DNA of 64,000 nt, taken from Algoriphagus algorifonticola (GTDB taxonomy: Bacteria; Bacteroidota; Bacteroidia; Cytophagales; Cyclobacteriaceae). Location of the stretch: assembly GCF_007655305.1 (NCBI RefSeq), contig NZ_VLOG01000037.1:1-64000 (forward strand), given 5' to 3'. This document shows, in pieces, positions 27,934 to 36,039 of the stretch. Under the pieces are notes generated by a model. That model saw only the letters and a list, made by a program, of their open reading frames with translations, was not told the DNA's origin and made no database searches. The first letter of the stretch is position 1. Every line of letters starts with the position of its first letter. A program made the position numbers and the translations under genes.

Positions 27934-29214
27934 ATGAAAAAAGATAATTCAAGAAAACCATTTTTTGACTCCAAAAAATCTGATTCCTCAGATTCCAAAA
28001 AATTCCAAAAAGGCAAGCCGGCTCCTAAGTCCAAGTTCGGTTCAAAAGACTCCGATAAAAAGAGTTTTGGACCAAAAAAAGACTGGAAAAAATCTGACGC
28101 TTCAGCTAAATGGGATAAAGAAGACAAGCCTGGAAAAAGACCAAATTTCAGAAAAGATGAGGGCAAGTTCCCGAATTCCGATCAAGGAATGGAAAAGAAG
28201 CGCTTTTTTGGAGCTAAGCCTGAATCGGGTTCCGAATCAGGTGACTTCAAAAGAGAGCCTTTCAAAAAATCATTCAAGAAAGATTTCCAAGCAAAGCCTG
28301 AAGGAGATAAGCCAAGAGCTTATTTAGGAAGAGGGAAGGATCAAAAGCCTATTTATGGAGAAAAGGAAGTAGGCAGAAGCCCTAAACTTGCGGGAAAAAA
28401 GGGATTCGGGAAAAACCGTCCCAATCGATTTGAAATGGATCAAAACCGTCCAGATTATAATTTCGATGCTTTACCTGCGAAAAAATCTAAGGGGTCCGAA
28501 GGATCTGATTTAATTCGATTGAATAAATACATTGCCAATTCCGGAATTTGCAGTAGGAGAGAGGCTGACGAATTGATCGCTCAGGGATTGGTCACAGTGA
28601 ATAATGAGGTCATCACCGAGCTAGGATATAAAGTAAAGAAAGCAGACCGAGTAGTATATCAAGGAAGAAGAATTAATCCTGAAAAGCCGGTGTACGTTCT
28701 ATTGAATAAGCCTAAGGACTTTATCACTACGACCGAGGATCCAATGGAGCGTAAAACAGTAATGAAGTTGGTGGAAAACGCCTGTGAAGAAAGAATATTT
28801 CCAGTAGGTAGATTGGATAGAAATACTACTGGACTGCTATTATTTACCAATGATGGAGAATTGGCTGCCAAGCTTTCTCACCCTTCCAATGAGATCAAAA
28901 AAATCTATCAGGTAACCTTAGATAAACCTTTGACCAAAAAGGATGAAGAAGCTGTTTTGGAAGGCTTGACATTGGAAGATGGTCCGGCTAATGTAGATGA
29001 CATGCAAGTGCTATCTAAGGATCGTAAAATTCTAGGTCTTGAAATTCACATTGGACGAAACAGAATTGTGAGAAGGATTTTCGCTCACCTTGGCTATGAA
29101 GTGACCGCCTTGGATAGAGTGATGTTTGCCGGATTGGATAAAAAAGACTTAAAACGGGGTCATTACCGTTTCTTATCCGAAAAGGAAGTTATCAAACTGA
29201 AATTCTTTGTTTAA
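27934..29214 (+). CDS. rluB: RNA pseudouridine synthase of the RsuA/RluB family
   Basis: 426 residues. Residues 1-~185 are a low-complexity tail rich in K, S, D, F, P and G (for example SKKSDSSDSKKFQKGKPAPK), probably disordered and RNA-binding. An S4 domain follows (IRLNKYIANSGICSRREADELI). The catalytic domain carries VGRLDRNTTGLLLFTND, with the essential Asp, and ends KEVIKLKFF. Members make a single pseudouridine in 23S or 16S rRNA; RluB is the closest name but RluE/RluF/RsuA cannot be excluded. The charged extension is typical for Bacteroidota. Confidence 0.9.
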   Translation: MKKDNSRKPFFDSKKSDSSDSKKFQKGKPAPKSKFGSKDSDKKSFGPKKDWKKSDASAKWDKEDKPGKRPNFRKDEGKFPNSDQGMEKKRFFGAKPESGSESGDFKREPFKKSFKKDFQAKPEGDKPRAYLGRGKDQKPIYGEKEVGRSPKLAGKKGFGKNRPNRFEMDQNRPDYNFDALPAKKSKGSEGSDLIRLNKYIANSGICSRREADELIAQGLVTVNNEVITELGYKVKKADRVVYQGRRINPEKPVYVLLNKPKDFITTTEDPMERKTVMKLVENACEERIFPVGRLDRNTTGLLLFTNDGELAAKLSHPSNEIKKIYQVTLDKPLTKKDEEAVLEGLTLEDGPANVDDMQVLSKDRKILGLEIHIGRNRIVRRIFAHLGYEVTALDRVMFAGLDKKDLKRGHYRFLSEKEVIKLKFFV

Positions 29215-29221
29215 AATAGAA

Positions 29222-29247
29222 AAGCTCCTTAACCGGGAGCTTTTTTC
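29222..29247 (+). terminator. Terminator after rluB
   Basis: AAAAGCTCC and GGAGCTTTT form a stem around a short loop and end in TTTTTT, 8 bp after the rluB stop. Confidence 0.85.
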
Positions 29248-29401
29248 ATATTTAGCCTTTCAAGGCCTTTTCAATTCAGACGTTGTGAAAAAAATGGAAT
29301 ACTAGGTATAATAGTGGGGTCCATCCGGAAGAGATTGAACATGATGACTTACTACTGTTGGATTCCCTTAGGTCGGTTGGCAGGGGGATAGTATCTTAAA
29401 C

Positions 29402-30132
29402 CAATTGCATCCCGATCCTTCGGGATGGTTTGGATAATAGGGTAGGACAAGGGTTTTAGAAATCTTCCCTTTGGAAGATTTTAACCTTGGGCCAGCATGC
29501 AGGGCGGGCAAATTCCACCCAGCCCATAGCAATGATTTGACCACGCTGAGGCGGGGGGGCAAATTCCACTCAGTCGCCACAATCATTTGACTACACTCAG
29601 TGGGGATATTGTAAAAAGACGGTGAAGCCGTCGAACCTTTCAATAGCCCTAGGTGAAACCTAGGGAATGAAAACGATAAATAATTTAGTTTTGGCAACCC
29701 TGAAAGGGTTGAACGATAGGTGTTCTATTTGCAAATTCTAAAAAATGAAATCAATACAAGCCTCAAAAAATTGACCCATCAAGCGTCATTTTAGCTTTAC
29801 CAGATTGTAGGTAAGGAAATATACGTTTACACTAATGTTTATTCTATGTTCAAAGGGGGTGGGTTGAAAATAACTTCTCCATATTGTTCGACCCCTTCAG
29901 GGTCTGTAAGTACCAAATAAATTGTATTACCCTGTAACCATGGGTTGCACCCATGGCTATTCAAAGGTTGGACCCCTCTCGGGGTCATTATCATTGTTCC
30001 GGAGGAATGGATAAAAGACGGTGAAGCCGTCTACTTCTGAAAAGCCTTCGGCCTTCCTCTACCGGCTGGTCGGCGGAACCGGCGGAAAAATAAATTCTTG
30101 TTGGATTGAATTTGACAACCCTGAAAGAGTTA
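29402..30132. repeat. Mosaic of short palindromic hairpins, mostly with a GAA loop
   Basis: A gene-free stretch packed with inverted repeats. Plus-strand stem-GAA-stem units: GACGGT/GCCGTC at 29618-29632 and again at 30017-30031, CCCTAGGT/ACCTAGGG at 29647-29665, CAACCCT/AGGGTTG at 29695-29711, and a decayed copy at 30116-30132. Minus-strand GAA units: GACCCT/GGGGTC at 29890-29904 and AAGGCC/GGCTTT at 30041-30055. Related units: CCATGGGT-TGC-ACCCATGG at 29938-29956, GACCCC-TCTC-GGGGTC at 29971-29986, AATCTTCC-CTTT-GGAAGATT at 29461-29480, and ATCCCGA/TCGGGAT at 29409-29426. Open frames across it have no protein-like composition. Confidence 0.75.
29506..29607. repeat. Two tandem copies of a ~51-bp unit
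   Basis: Copies start with GGGCAAATTCCAC at 29506 and 29557, exactly 51 bp apart. Both contain ATnATTTGAC and end in a G run. By eye most positions agree, with scattered substitutions. It is part of the palindrome mosaic and not coding. Confidence 0.65.
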
Positions 30133-30260
30133 AACTTTGGAAATGGAATTACTCCCGACAGTTGTACAGGGTTTTAGGAGGTATAAAACCGTTTTGTTCC
30201 AGAGAGCTTGCAGAATACGCTTTGTCCATAGCATGCATTCCAAACATAGGCGAATGGGGG

Positions 30261-30298
30261 CATAGTTTGACAAGGACCGCACCATTCCGGAAAAAATC
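30261..30298 (-). pseudogene. Probable fragment of a decayed thioredoxin gene
   Basis: On the minus strand 30284-30261 encodes WCGPCQTM, identical to the active site of the intact thioredoxin at 30756-31061. The five nucleotide differences from that gene are all at third codon positions. Just upstream, GATTTTTTC then CGGAATGG reads DFF-xEW if one base was lost, as in a thioredoxin VDFFAEWCGPC. No full frame survives. A possible 3' end of the same gene, encoding IEKALKG-stop, lies at 29252-29275 (intact gene: LEKTLKGFT). The mosaic repeat lies between them. Confidence 0.4.
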
Positions 30299-30499
30299 GG
30301 GTTTCGGGACTAATGTAGATCTGATGCTTCTCTATTCCGGAAATATTGGGATTAAAACTCCTTTTTCTGGGAGGAAATTCAATCAAAAAAGGCTCAATAT
30401 TCGATTCTATTCCTTCTTGAACCAGACACAAAATCAGAACTATTTTTTATCACAAGTGTTAAATAGTAGTAAGAGTAAACTTTTAAACATACAACCATT

Positions 30500-30697
30500 A
30501 TGGAAATTACTAGAAAAGCTAAAGAAGAATTGGAAAATAGAATCGATAGAATTGAAGAGTTTATCGGCAAAAAAGGATTGGGATCAAACTACCTACAAAA
30601 GGCAAAAAAAACGCAAAGGGATATCAATTTGGCTTTGGCAGTAGGAGGAGTGATTATGATTGCCGGGTTAATACTATGGATGAAAAGTAAAGATTAA
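30500..30697 (+). CDS. Small membrane protein, unknown
   Basis: 65 residues. Residues 1-42 are charged and helical (MEITRKAKEELENRIDRIEEF, then KKGLGSNYLQKAKKTQ). A single membrane helix follows (INLALAVGGVIMIAGLILWM) with a positive tail KSKD. The clean N-out or N-in anchor layout and coding-like composition support a real gene, though it borders the repeat mosaic. I do not recognise the family. It converges on the thioredoxin gene. Confidence 0.55.
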   Translation: MEITRKAKEELENRIDRIEEFIGKKGLGSNYLQKAKKTQRDINLALAVGGVIMIAGLILWMKSKD

Positions 30698-30755
30698 TAG
30701 GCCATTTTTTCTTAACATTCATTTACCGGACGCTAGCCTATAAATAGAGTCTTTT

Positions 30756-31061
30756 TTAAGTAAAACCTTTCAAGGTCTTTTCCAAATCTCTTTTAGTAAT
30801 AATCCCCCCCTTTCTCCAAAGAATTTTACCTCGTTTGAAAAGAATGTAATGAGGAATAGACCGCACGGCAAATTGCTGTGCAAGCTGAGGATATTTATCA
30901 ACGTTCAGTTTTAAAAGCTTTATTTTCCCGTCGAGCTCTTCGAGAACCTCGGAAATAATTGGATCCATGGTTTGGCATGGGCCACACCAATCCGCGTAAA
31001 AATCCACTAAAATGGCATCTTGGCTTTTGCTGAGTTTATCCTTAATCGATTCCTTAGGCAT
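30756..31061 (-). CDS. trxA: Thioredoxin
   Basis: 101 residues, cytoplasmic. The redox motif is ADWCGPCQTMDPI, followed by LNVDKYPQLAQQFAVRSIPHYILFKRG with the conserved cis-proline (SIPH), then EKTLKGFT. It is a general disulfide reductase. The gene stands alone between a small membrane protein and the OmpH genes. A fragment resembling its active site is found at 30261-30298. trxA is a family-level name; several thioredoxins are likely in this genome. Confidence 0.93.
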   Translation of the reverse strand: MPKESIKDKLSKSQDAILVDFYADWCGPCQTMDPIISEVLEELDGKIKLLKLNVDKYPQLAQQFAVRSIPHYILFKRGKILWRKGGIITKRDLEKTLKGFT

Positions 31062-31138
31062 GCAGTAAAAGTAAATGATTCTCTAGAGCTTCGAAAACTC
31101 AAACAAAAGTTAGCTCAGATCAATTTGGCCTAAACAAA

Positions 31139-31200
31139 AAAGAGACTGTCTCATAAATAGCTCTAATGTGACAAATTGCACTTTTGAGACAGCCTCTTCT
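31139..31200 (-). terminator. Long-stem terminator or small inverted-repeat element after the ompH genes
   Basis: AAGAGACTGTCTCA and TGAGACAGCCTCTT form a 13-bp stem with one mismatch around a 31-nt loop. On the minus strand it is followed by a T run, so it can end the bamA-ompH transcript. The ends resemble the terminal repeats of some insertion sequences (GAGGCTGTCTCAAAAGTG), so it may derive from a mobile element. Confidence 0.7.
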
Positions 31201-31217
31201 TTATATTCTTGGAGTAA

Positions 31218-31787
31218 TTATTCCTGCATTCTTGGTCTGGTAGAGTCCAAAGTGGCAGGTGCAGTTGGCATTTCTACTCCTAATTTTGCCAAAACCAACT
31301 CAGTAAACTTATCTTCTTCTTTGGTATAAAGAAGGATAGGAGCTTGTCCTGCAGTCTCAGCAAATACATGAGTATAGTTATTTTCAGCAGCTACAGCATT
31401 AATTGCATTGATTACTTTAGTCTGTACAGGGTCTAATAGTTCCTGTAATTTTCTTTGATAGCTAACTTGAGCGTCTTGCTCATATTTCTGCAAATCTTGC
31501 TGAAGTTTAGTAAGCTCTTGCTCTTTTGCAGCTCTAGCCTGCTCAGTCATAGTACCAGCTGCTTGCTGATAAGACTGTACTTGTCTTTGGAAATCCTGAG
31601 CTTTTGTTTGAATATTTGTTTGAAGTTGGGTTTGATAATCCTGAATGTCAGCACCGATTTGCTCCATTTCAGGCATCAAGTCCATGATAAATTCTACATT
31701 GGTATAACCAATTTTTACTTCCTGCGCTTGGGCGACAAATCCTACGCAAAGCAATGCGATTGCGGAAAGGATAACTTTAACTTTCAT
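31218..31787 (-). CDS. OmpH/Skp-family periplasmic chaperone
   Basis: 189 residues. Signal peptide (KVKVILSAIALLCVGFVAQAQ), then the Skp-like start VKIGYTNVEFIMDLMPEMEQ. A long coiled coil of Q/K/E-rich heptads covers residues ~45-125, and a beta segment with NYTHVFAETAG and a flexible tail closes the protein. Skp/OmpH trimers hold unfolded outer-membrane proteins. It lies 17 bp downstream of a second ompH-like gene and after bamA, the usual order. Confidence 0.92.
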   Translation of the reverse strand: MKVKVILSAIALLCVGFVAQAQEVKIGYTNVEFIMDLMPEMEQIGADIQDYQTQLQTNIQTKAQDFQRQVQSYQQAAGTMTEQARAAKEQELTKLQQDLQKYEQDAQVSYQRKLQELLDPVQTKVINAINAVAAENNYTHVFAETAGQAPILLYTKEEDKFTELVLAKLGVEMPTAPATLDSTRPRMQE

Positions 31788-31804
31788 ACGTTTAGATTTT
31801 AATT

Positions 31805-32335
31805 TTAATTGTTGTCTTCTATTCCTAACTCTTCCAAAACAAACTCTGAATAGTCATGTCTTGGGTCTGTATAAATAATTCCCGAAGGTACGGAGGCTTT
31901 GTCAAATAACATGGCCAAATTGTTTTTTCTGGACACCCGCTCTATGGCATCATAGATCTTTGACTGCAAAGGTTGTAAAAGCTCCGCCTGCTTTTGGAAA
32001 TATTGTCCGTCAATACCGAATATACGGCTATTGAATTCCTGAGATGCCTTCTCTTTTTTCTTGATCTCCTGCATCCTATTTTGATACATTTCCTCTGTCA
32101 ATAGAACTTCTTCAGCCTTTAGCTGAACGTACATTTCTTTGATCTCTTTATCCAAACTTTGTGCCTCTTTCTTCCAGTTGTCACTGAGCTTTTGTAGCTC
32201 CTGCTGCACAATTTTGTAATCTGGATGCTTATTTAAGATATACTCTGAATCTATATAACCGAACTTTTGTGCCTTTAGAGAGCCAGAAAGCAGGATTAAG
32301 AAAAGCAAAAGTACAATTTTCGATGAGTTATTCAT
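31805..32335 (-). CDS. OmpH/Skp-family periplasmic chaperone
   Basis: 176 residues with an N-terminal signal peptide (KIVLLLFLILLSGSLKAQ). The start KFGYIDSEYILNKHPDYKIVQ and a central coiled coil (residues ~40-110) are typical of OmpH. The C-terminus contains NNLAMLFDKASVPSGIIYTDP. It is the paralogue of the next gene and lies 89 bp downstream of bamA. Paired ompH genes next to bamA are common in Bacteroidota. Confidence 0.92.
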   Translation of the reverse strand: MNNSSKIVLLLFLILLSGSLKAQKFGYIDSEYILNKHPDYKIVQQELQKLSDNWKKEAQSLDKEIKEMYVQLKAEEVLLTEEMYQNRMQEIKKKEKASQEFNSRIFGIDGQYFQKQAELLQPLQSKIYDAIERVSRKNNLAMLFDKASVPSGIIYTDPRHDYSEFVLEELGIEDNN

Positions 32336-32424
32336 GTGACATCAATTTGAAGATTCAGCTCTTAAACGAGCTTTGTTCCCTTAAATTTTGACATAAATTA
32401 ACTAATCTCGCACTCATTTCAAGC

Positions 32425-35121
32425 TTATCTAAACTGCTGACCAATGGTAAAGTGGAATTGTGGACCACTTCTTCTGGTTTCTCCAGGTATTTGGTCAAAT
32501 CCATAACCCCAGTCTACACCTAATAACCCGAAGGCTGGCATGAAGATTCTTGCACCCACACCTGCTGATTTTTTCAGATCATACGGATTAAAGTCCTTAT
32601 AAGATCCCCAGTTGTTTCCTGCTTCAGCAAAGGTTAACAAGAATATCGTTGCTGATGGGTTTGGAGAAACCAAGAATCTAAGCTCCATAACATATTTGTT
32701 GTAAACCACACCACCAAATGGATCAGGGTTAGCCGTACCTCTCGTTTCTCTTCCTGGAGTAATTGATTGATTTTCGTATCCTCTCAATCCGATAATTTCC
32801 TGCCCCAAAGCAAAGTTATTGAAGGTCATACCGTCACCACCCATAACAAATCTTTCCAAAGGAATCAATCCAATTCTATTTCCATAAGACCCCAAGAAGC
32901 CCATGTGTGCTCTGGCACTTGCCACAAATTTGGTGGATCCAAATAGGGGAGTATAGACAGAAGCATCAAACATCCACTTATGGTATTCCAACCACTTATA
33001 TTTTTCCTCATCACTTGACTCCGAATTCAAGTTCTGATTCAAAGAAGTATAAGGTGGAGTAAATGAAGTGGATAACATGATATTCGATCCAAATCTTGGA
33101 TAGATTGGATTATCCACGTTATTTCTAGCAATCGTATTGTTGATTGTTAAGCTATTAGATCTTCCGGTTGGATAACTTAACCCGAAGGATGTTCCAAATT
33201 GATCGAACTCATAAATCTGGAACTGAAGCGAGTTGGAAACACTAAAGTAATCATCTGGCCAGGTTACTCTTTTTGCTAATCCTAGAGTTGCTCCGGTGAT
33301 CTTGAAAAAGCCTAATTCATTTCCAAAGTTTGCTCTATTGAAGAAGTCAACCTGTCTTTGTACAGAGTGGTTAAAGCTAAAGCTCAAGGCATTTGGTTTC
33401 TTGCCTCCAAACCATGGCTCGGTCAAGGAAAGAGAATAGTTTTGGAAAGAACGCCCATTAGCCTGAACTCTCAAGGATAATTTTTGTCCATCTCCTACAG
33501 GAAGTGGATCCCATTTATCGAAATTGCCGATGTTTTTGATGGAGAAGTTGTTGAATGTAAGTCCAACAGTTCCAACGAATCCAAAGAAGCCTCCCCATCC
33601 ACCGGATAGTTCGATCTGATCATTTGGTCTTTCTTCCAGTTCGAAAGTGATATCCACCGTCGCTGCTTCGAAATTAGGGCGAAGGTCCGGATTGATTTTC
33701 TCAGGGTCAAAGTATCCTAATTGGGATAATTCCCGGATCGTACGTACCAATAAGGCTCTGTTGAATTTTTGACCAGGGAGAATCCGGATTTCACGCATCA
33801 CCACGTGATCAGAAGTTCTTTCATTTCCCTTGATGCTGACAGAATTTACAGTTACCTGCGGGCCTTCAAAAATCCTCATTTCCAAATCAATGGAATCGCC
33901 GACAACATTAACTTCTATCGGCTGTATATTGAAGAACAAATAACCATTATCCTGATAAAGGGAACTGACATCATCTCCCTTTTGAGGATCATAATTCAGG
34001 CGCTTATCGAGCTTTTCTTTATCGTAAACGTCACCTTTTTGAATACCAAGTTTGGCAGCTAACACCTCATCAGGGTGAATGAAATTACCGGTGAATTCAA
34101 TATTTCTGTAATAATACTTTCTTCCCTCTTCTAGCTCTATGTCAATGTTGATCTCATCTTTTCCAAACTTGTAAACAGAGTCTTCGACAATTTTGGCATC
34201 TCTGAACCCCTTGCTTTGGTAGAAGTTGATGACATTTTCTTTATCATTCCTATATTCCTTGGGAATGTATTTGGACCCGGCAAAGAAATTAAGCTTGAAG
34301 TTTTTGTTGATGTAAGTTTTTGCATCCTCTTTGGAAGCAGAATCAGTATGTAAAACTGCATTCCCAATGTCCTCAGGAGTAGCAGCCGTAACTCTGGAAT
34401 AAATATCCCGGAACACGCTTACCCGCGCATGCTCTTTGGTTTTCTTCAACTTTCCCTTCACTTTGGAATCAGCGATCTCCTCATTTCCAAAGATTCTGAT
34501 TTCATTGATCTTTACTTTCGAATTTTGATTAACATCGAATCGAAGCTTGACAGAATTGGGAAGTGTGGTATCTCGTTCTTGAGTCACTTTTACATCTGTA
34601 TTCAAAAAGCCTTTGTCCACAAAGTACTTTTGGATATTTCGCTGCGCGGTGTTGAGTACGTCCTCTCGAACTACTCTTCCACGAATATTGACTTTGTCTC
34701 TCAGTTCACTTTCCTGAGTTTTATTCACTCCCTTGAATTCTACTCTGGAAAATCTAGGTCTTTCAGTTAAATCTAATAGCAGAGAGATGTCCTCACCTTC
34801 CACTTTGGTCACTAAGATTTTTACATCTCCGATGATCCCTTGATTCCAAAGCTTTTTCAAAGCATTCGAAATAGCCTCTCCGGGAACTTCAATTCTATCA
34901 TCGACTTTCAAGCCGGAAAGGGATAGAATGGCGGTTTCGTCCAAAGTGGTAAGACCAACTGCTTTTATTTCTGCGATTCTATAGGTTTCTGGTTTGGAAT
35001 AATTTAATTCCAAAATATTCACCGGTCTAGACGATGTATAACGGCTTTGACCCAAACGAATTTGAGCCATTGCAGAACTTGCCCAGATCAGACAAAACAG
35101 AATCAGTAAACTTCTTTTCAT
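32425..35121 (-). CDS. bamA: Outer-membrane protein assembly factor BamA
   Basis: 898 residues. A signal peptide (SLLILFCLIWASSAMAQ) is followed by five POTRA domains over residues ~40-480 (e.g. YRNIEFTGNFIHPDEVLAAKLGIQKGDVYD, VNSVSIKGNERTSDHVVMREIRI). A 16-strand barrel follows, with the loop-6 motif in IIGLRGYENQSITP. It ends FTIGQQFR. BamA inserts beta-barrel proteins into the outer membrane. Downstream of uppS and upstream of the two ompH genes in the same direction. Confidence 0.97.
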   Translation of the reverse strand: MKRSLLILFCLIWASSAMAQIRLGQSRYTSSRPVNILELNYSKPETYRIAEIKAVGLTTLDETAILSLSGLKVDDRIEVPGEAISNALKKLWNQGIIGDVKILVTKVEGEDISLLLDLTERPRFSRVEFKGVNKTQESELRDKVNIRGRVVREDVLNTAQRNIQKYFVDKGFLNTDVKVTQERDTTLPNSVKLRFDVNQNSKVKINEIRIFGNEEIADSKVKGKLKKTKEHARVSVFRDIYSRVTAATPEDIGNAVLHTDSASKEDAKTYINKNFKLNFFAGSKYIPKEYRNDKENVINFYQSKGFRDAKIVEDSVYKFGKDEINIDIELEEGRKYYYRNIEFTGNFIHPDEVLAAKLGIQKGDVYDKEKLDKRLNYDPQKGDDVSSLYQDNGYLFFNIQPIEVNVVGDSIDLEMRIFEGPQVTVNSVSIKGNERTSDHVVMREIRILPGQKFNRALLVRTIRELSQLGYFDPEKINPDLRPNFEAATVDITFELEERPNDQIELSGGWGGFFGFVGTVGLTFNNFSIKNIGNFDKWDPLPVGDGQKLSLRVQANGRSFQNYSLSLTEPWFGGKKPNALSFSFNHSVQRQVDFFNRANFGNELGFFKITGATLGLAKRVTWPDDYFSVSNSLQFQIYEFDQFGTSFGLSYPTGRSNSLTINNTIARNNVDNPIYPRFGSNIMLSTSFTPPYTSLNQNLNSESSDEEKYKWLEYHKWMFDASVYTPLFGSTKFVASARAHMGFLGSYGNRIGLIPLERFVMGGDGMTFNNFALGQEIIGLRGYENQSITPGRETRGTANPDPFGGVVYNKYVMELRFLVSPNPSATIFLLTFAEAGNNWGSYKDFNPYDLKKSAGVGARIFMPAFGLLGVDWGYGFDQIPGETRRSGPQFHFTIGQQFR

Positions 35122-35218
35122 AAGACTATAATTTGACCAAGATGGTCATATGGAATCTTGCTTTACAATCTTCATTTGCTGAAATGAGAATTGAATCAAG
35201 CTTGACTACATTCATTAT

Positions 35219-35956
35219 CTAAGGTTTAACTTGCTCTCCGGTTTTACCAAATCTTCTTTCCCTTTTTTGGAAATCCAAGATGGCTGCTTCCAGATGCTCT
35301 CTTCTAAAATCCGGCCATAAAACAGGAGTAAAATGTAACTCTGTATAGGCCAGTTGCCACAGGAGAAAATTACTAATCCTGTACTCCCCACTGGTTCGGA
35401 TCATCAATTCAGGATCTGGTATTCCTGCGGTTTCTAAATGTTCCGCTACCAAATTTTGATTGATATCCTCAACCTTCAATTTCCCCTCAGAGATTTTTTG
35501 AGCAATGCGTTTGGTCGCTTGGGTTAATTCCCACTGTCCACTGTAGCTTAATGCCAAGATGACGGTGAGACCGGAATTGGTAGAGGTTATTTTTTTAGCC
35601 TCCATTAGTTTTTCGTATGCCGAAGGAGGGAGGCTGTCAATATCGCCTATGCTTTCTAATCGGATATTGTTATTCATCATCATGGGCACTTCATCGGTAA
35701 TGGTTTTTACCAATAATTCCATGAGACCATTCACTTCATCTTGAGGTCGGGACCAGTTCTCGGTGGAGAAAGAAAATAGGGTTAGATATTTCACTCCCAG
35801 GTTTTCTGCTCCCTCTATTGCATCTTTTACAGCCTGAATCGCATGTCTGTGGCCGAATATCCTCATGGCGCCTTTTTTCTTGGCCCAACGGCCATTGCCG
35901 TCCATGATAATTGCAATATGTCTGGGGATCCGCTCTCTGTCTAGTACTTCCTTCAT
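35219..35956 (-). CDS. uppS: Undecaprenyl diphosphate synthase
   Basis: 245 residues. The cis-prenyltransferase signature HIAIIMDGNGRWAKKKG is followed by the catalytic region FGHRHAIQAV, FSTENWSRP, and the conserved late motif PDPELMIRTSGEYRISNFLLWQ. It makes the C55 lipid carrier used for peptidoglycan and surface glycans. It sits between the DUF6089 gene and bamA, an envelope-assembly cluster. Confidence 0.97.
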   Translation of the reverse strand: MKEVLDRERIPRHIAIIMDGNGRWAKKKGAMRIFGHRHAIQAVKDAIEGAENLGVKYLTLFSFSTENWSRPQDEVNGLMELLVKTITDEVPMMMNNNIRLESIGDIDSLPPSAYEKLMEAKKITSTNSGLTVILALSYSGQWELTQATKRIAQKISEGKLKVEDINQNLVAEHLETAGIPDPELMIRTSGEYRISNFLLWQLAYTELHFTPVLWPDFRREHLEAAILDFQKRERRFGKTGEQVKP

Positions 35957-36039
35957 TACTTGGGTTCAGAATACCTTACATTTTTGGAGGTACAAAAATG
36001 CTATTTCTTTTCCAATAATTAAGCCTAAGACTCAATTAA

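Noticed and set aside
29368-29697. 109-codon minus-strand open frame in the mosaic
   Set aside because: It is made of translated repeats (tandem 51-bp unit and palindromes), with no start context or family resemblance.
29402-30132. CRISPR array
   Set aside because: The palindromes differ in sequence and spacing is irregular; there is no constant repeat with unique spacers and no cas gene in the window.
30021-30644. 207-codon open frame across the palindrome mosaic and into the following small gene
   Set aside because: It runs through the hairpin units and over the start of the small membrane-protein gene in another frame; its composition is not protein-like.
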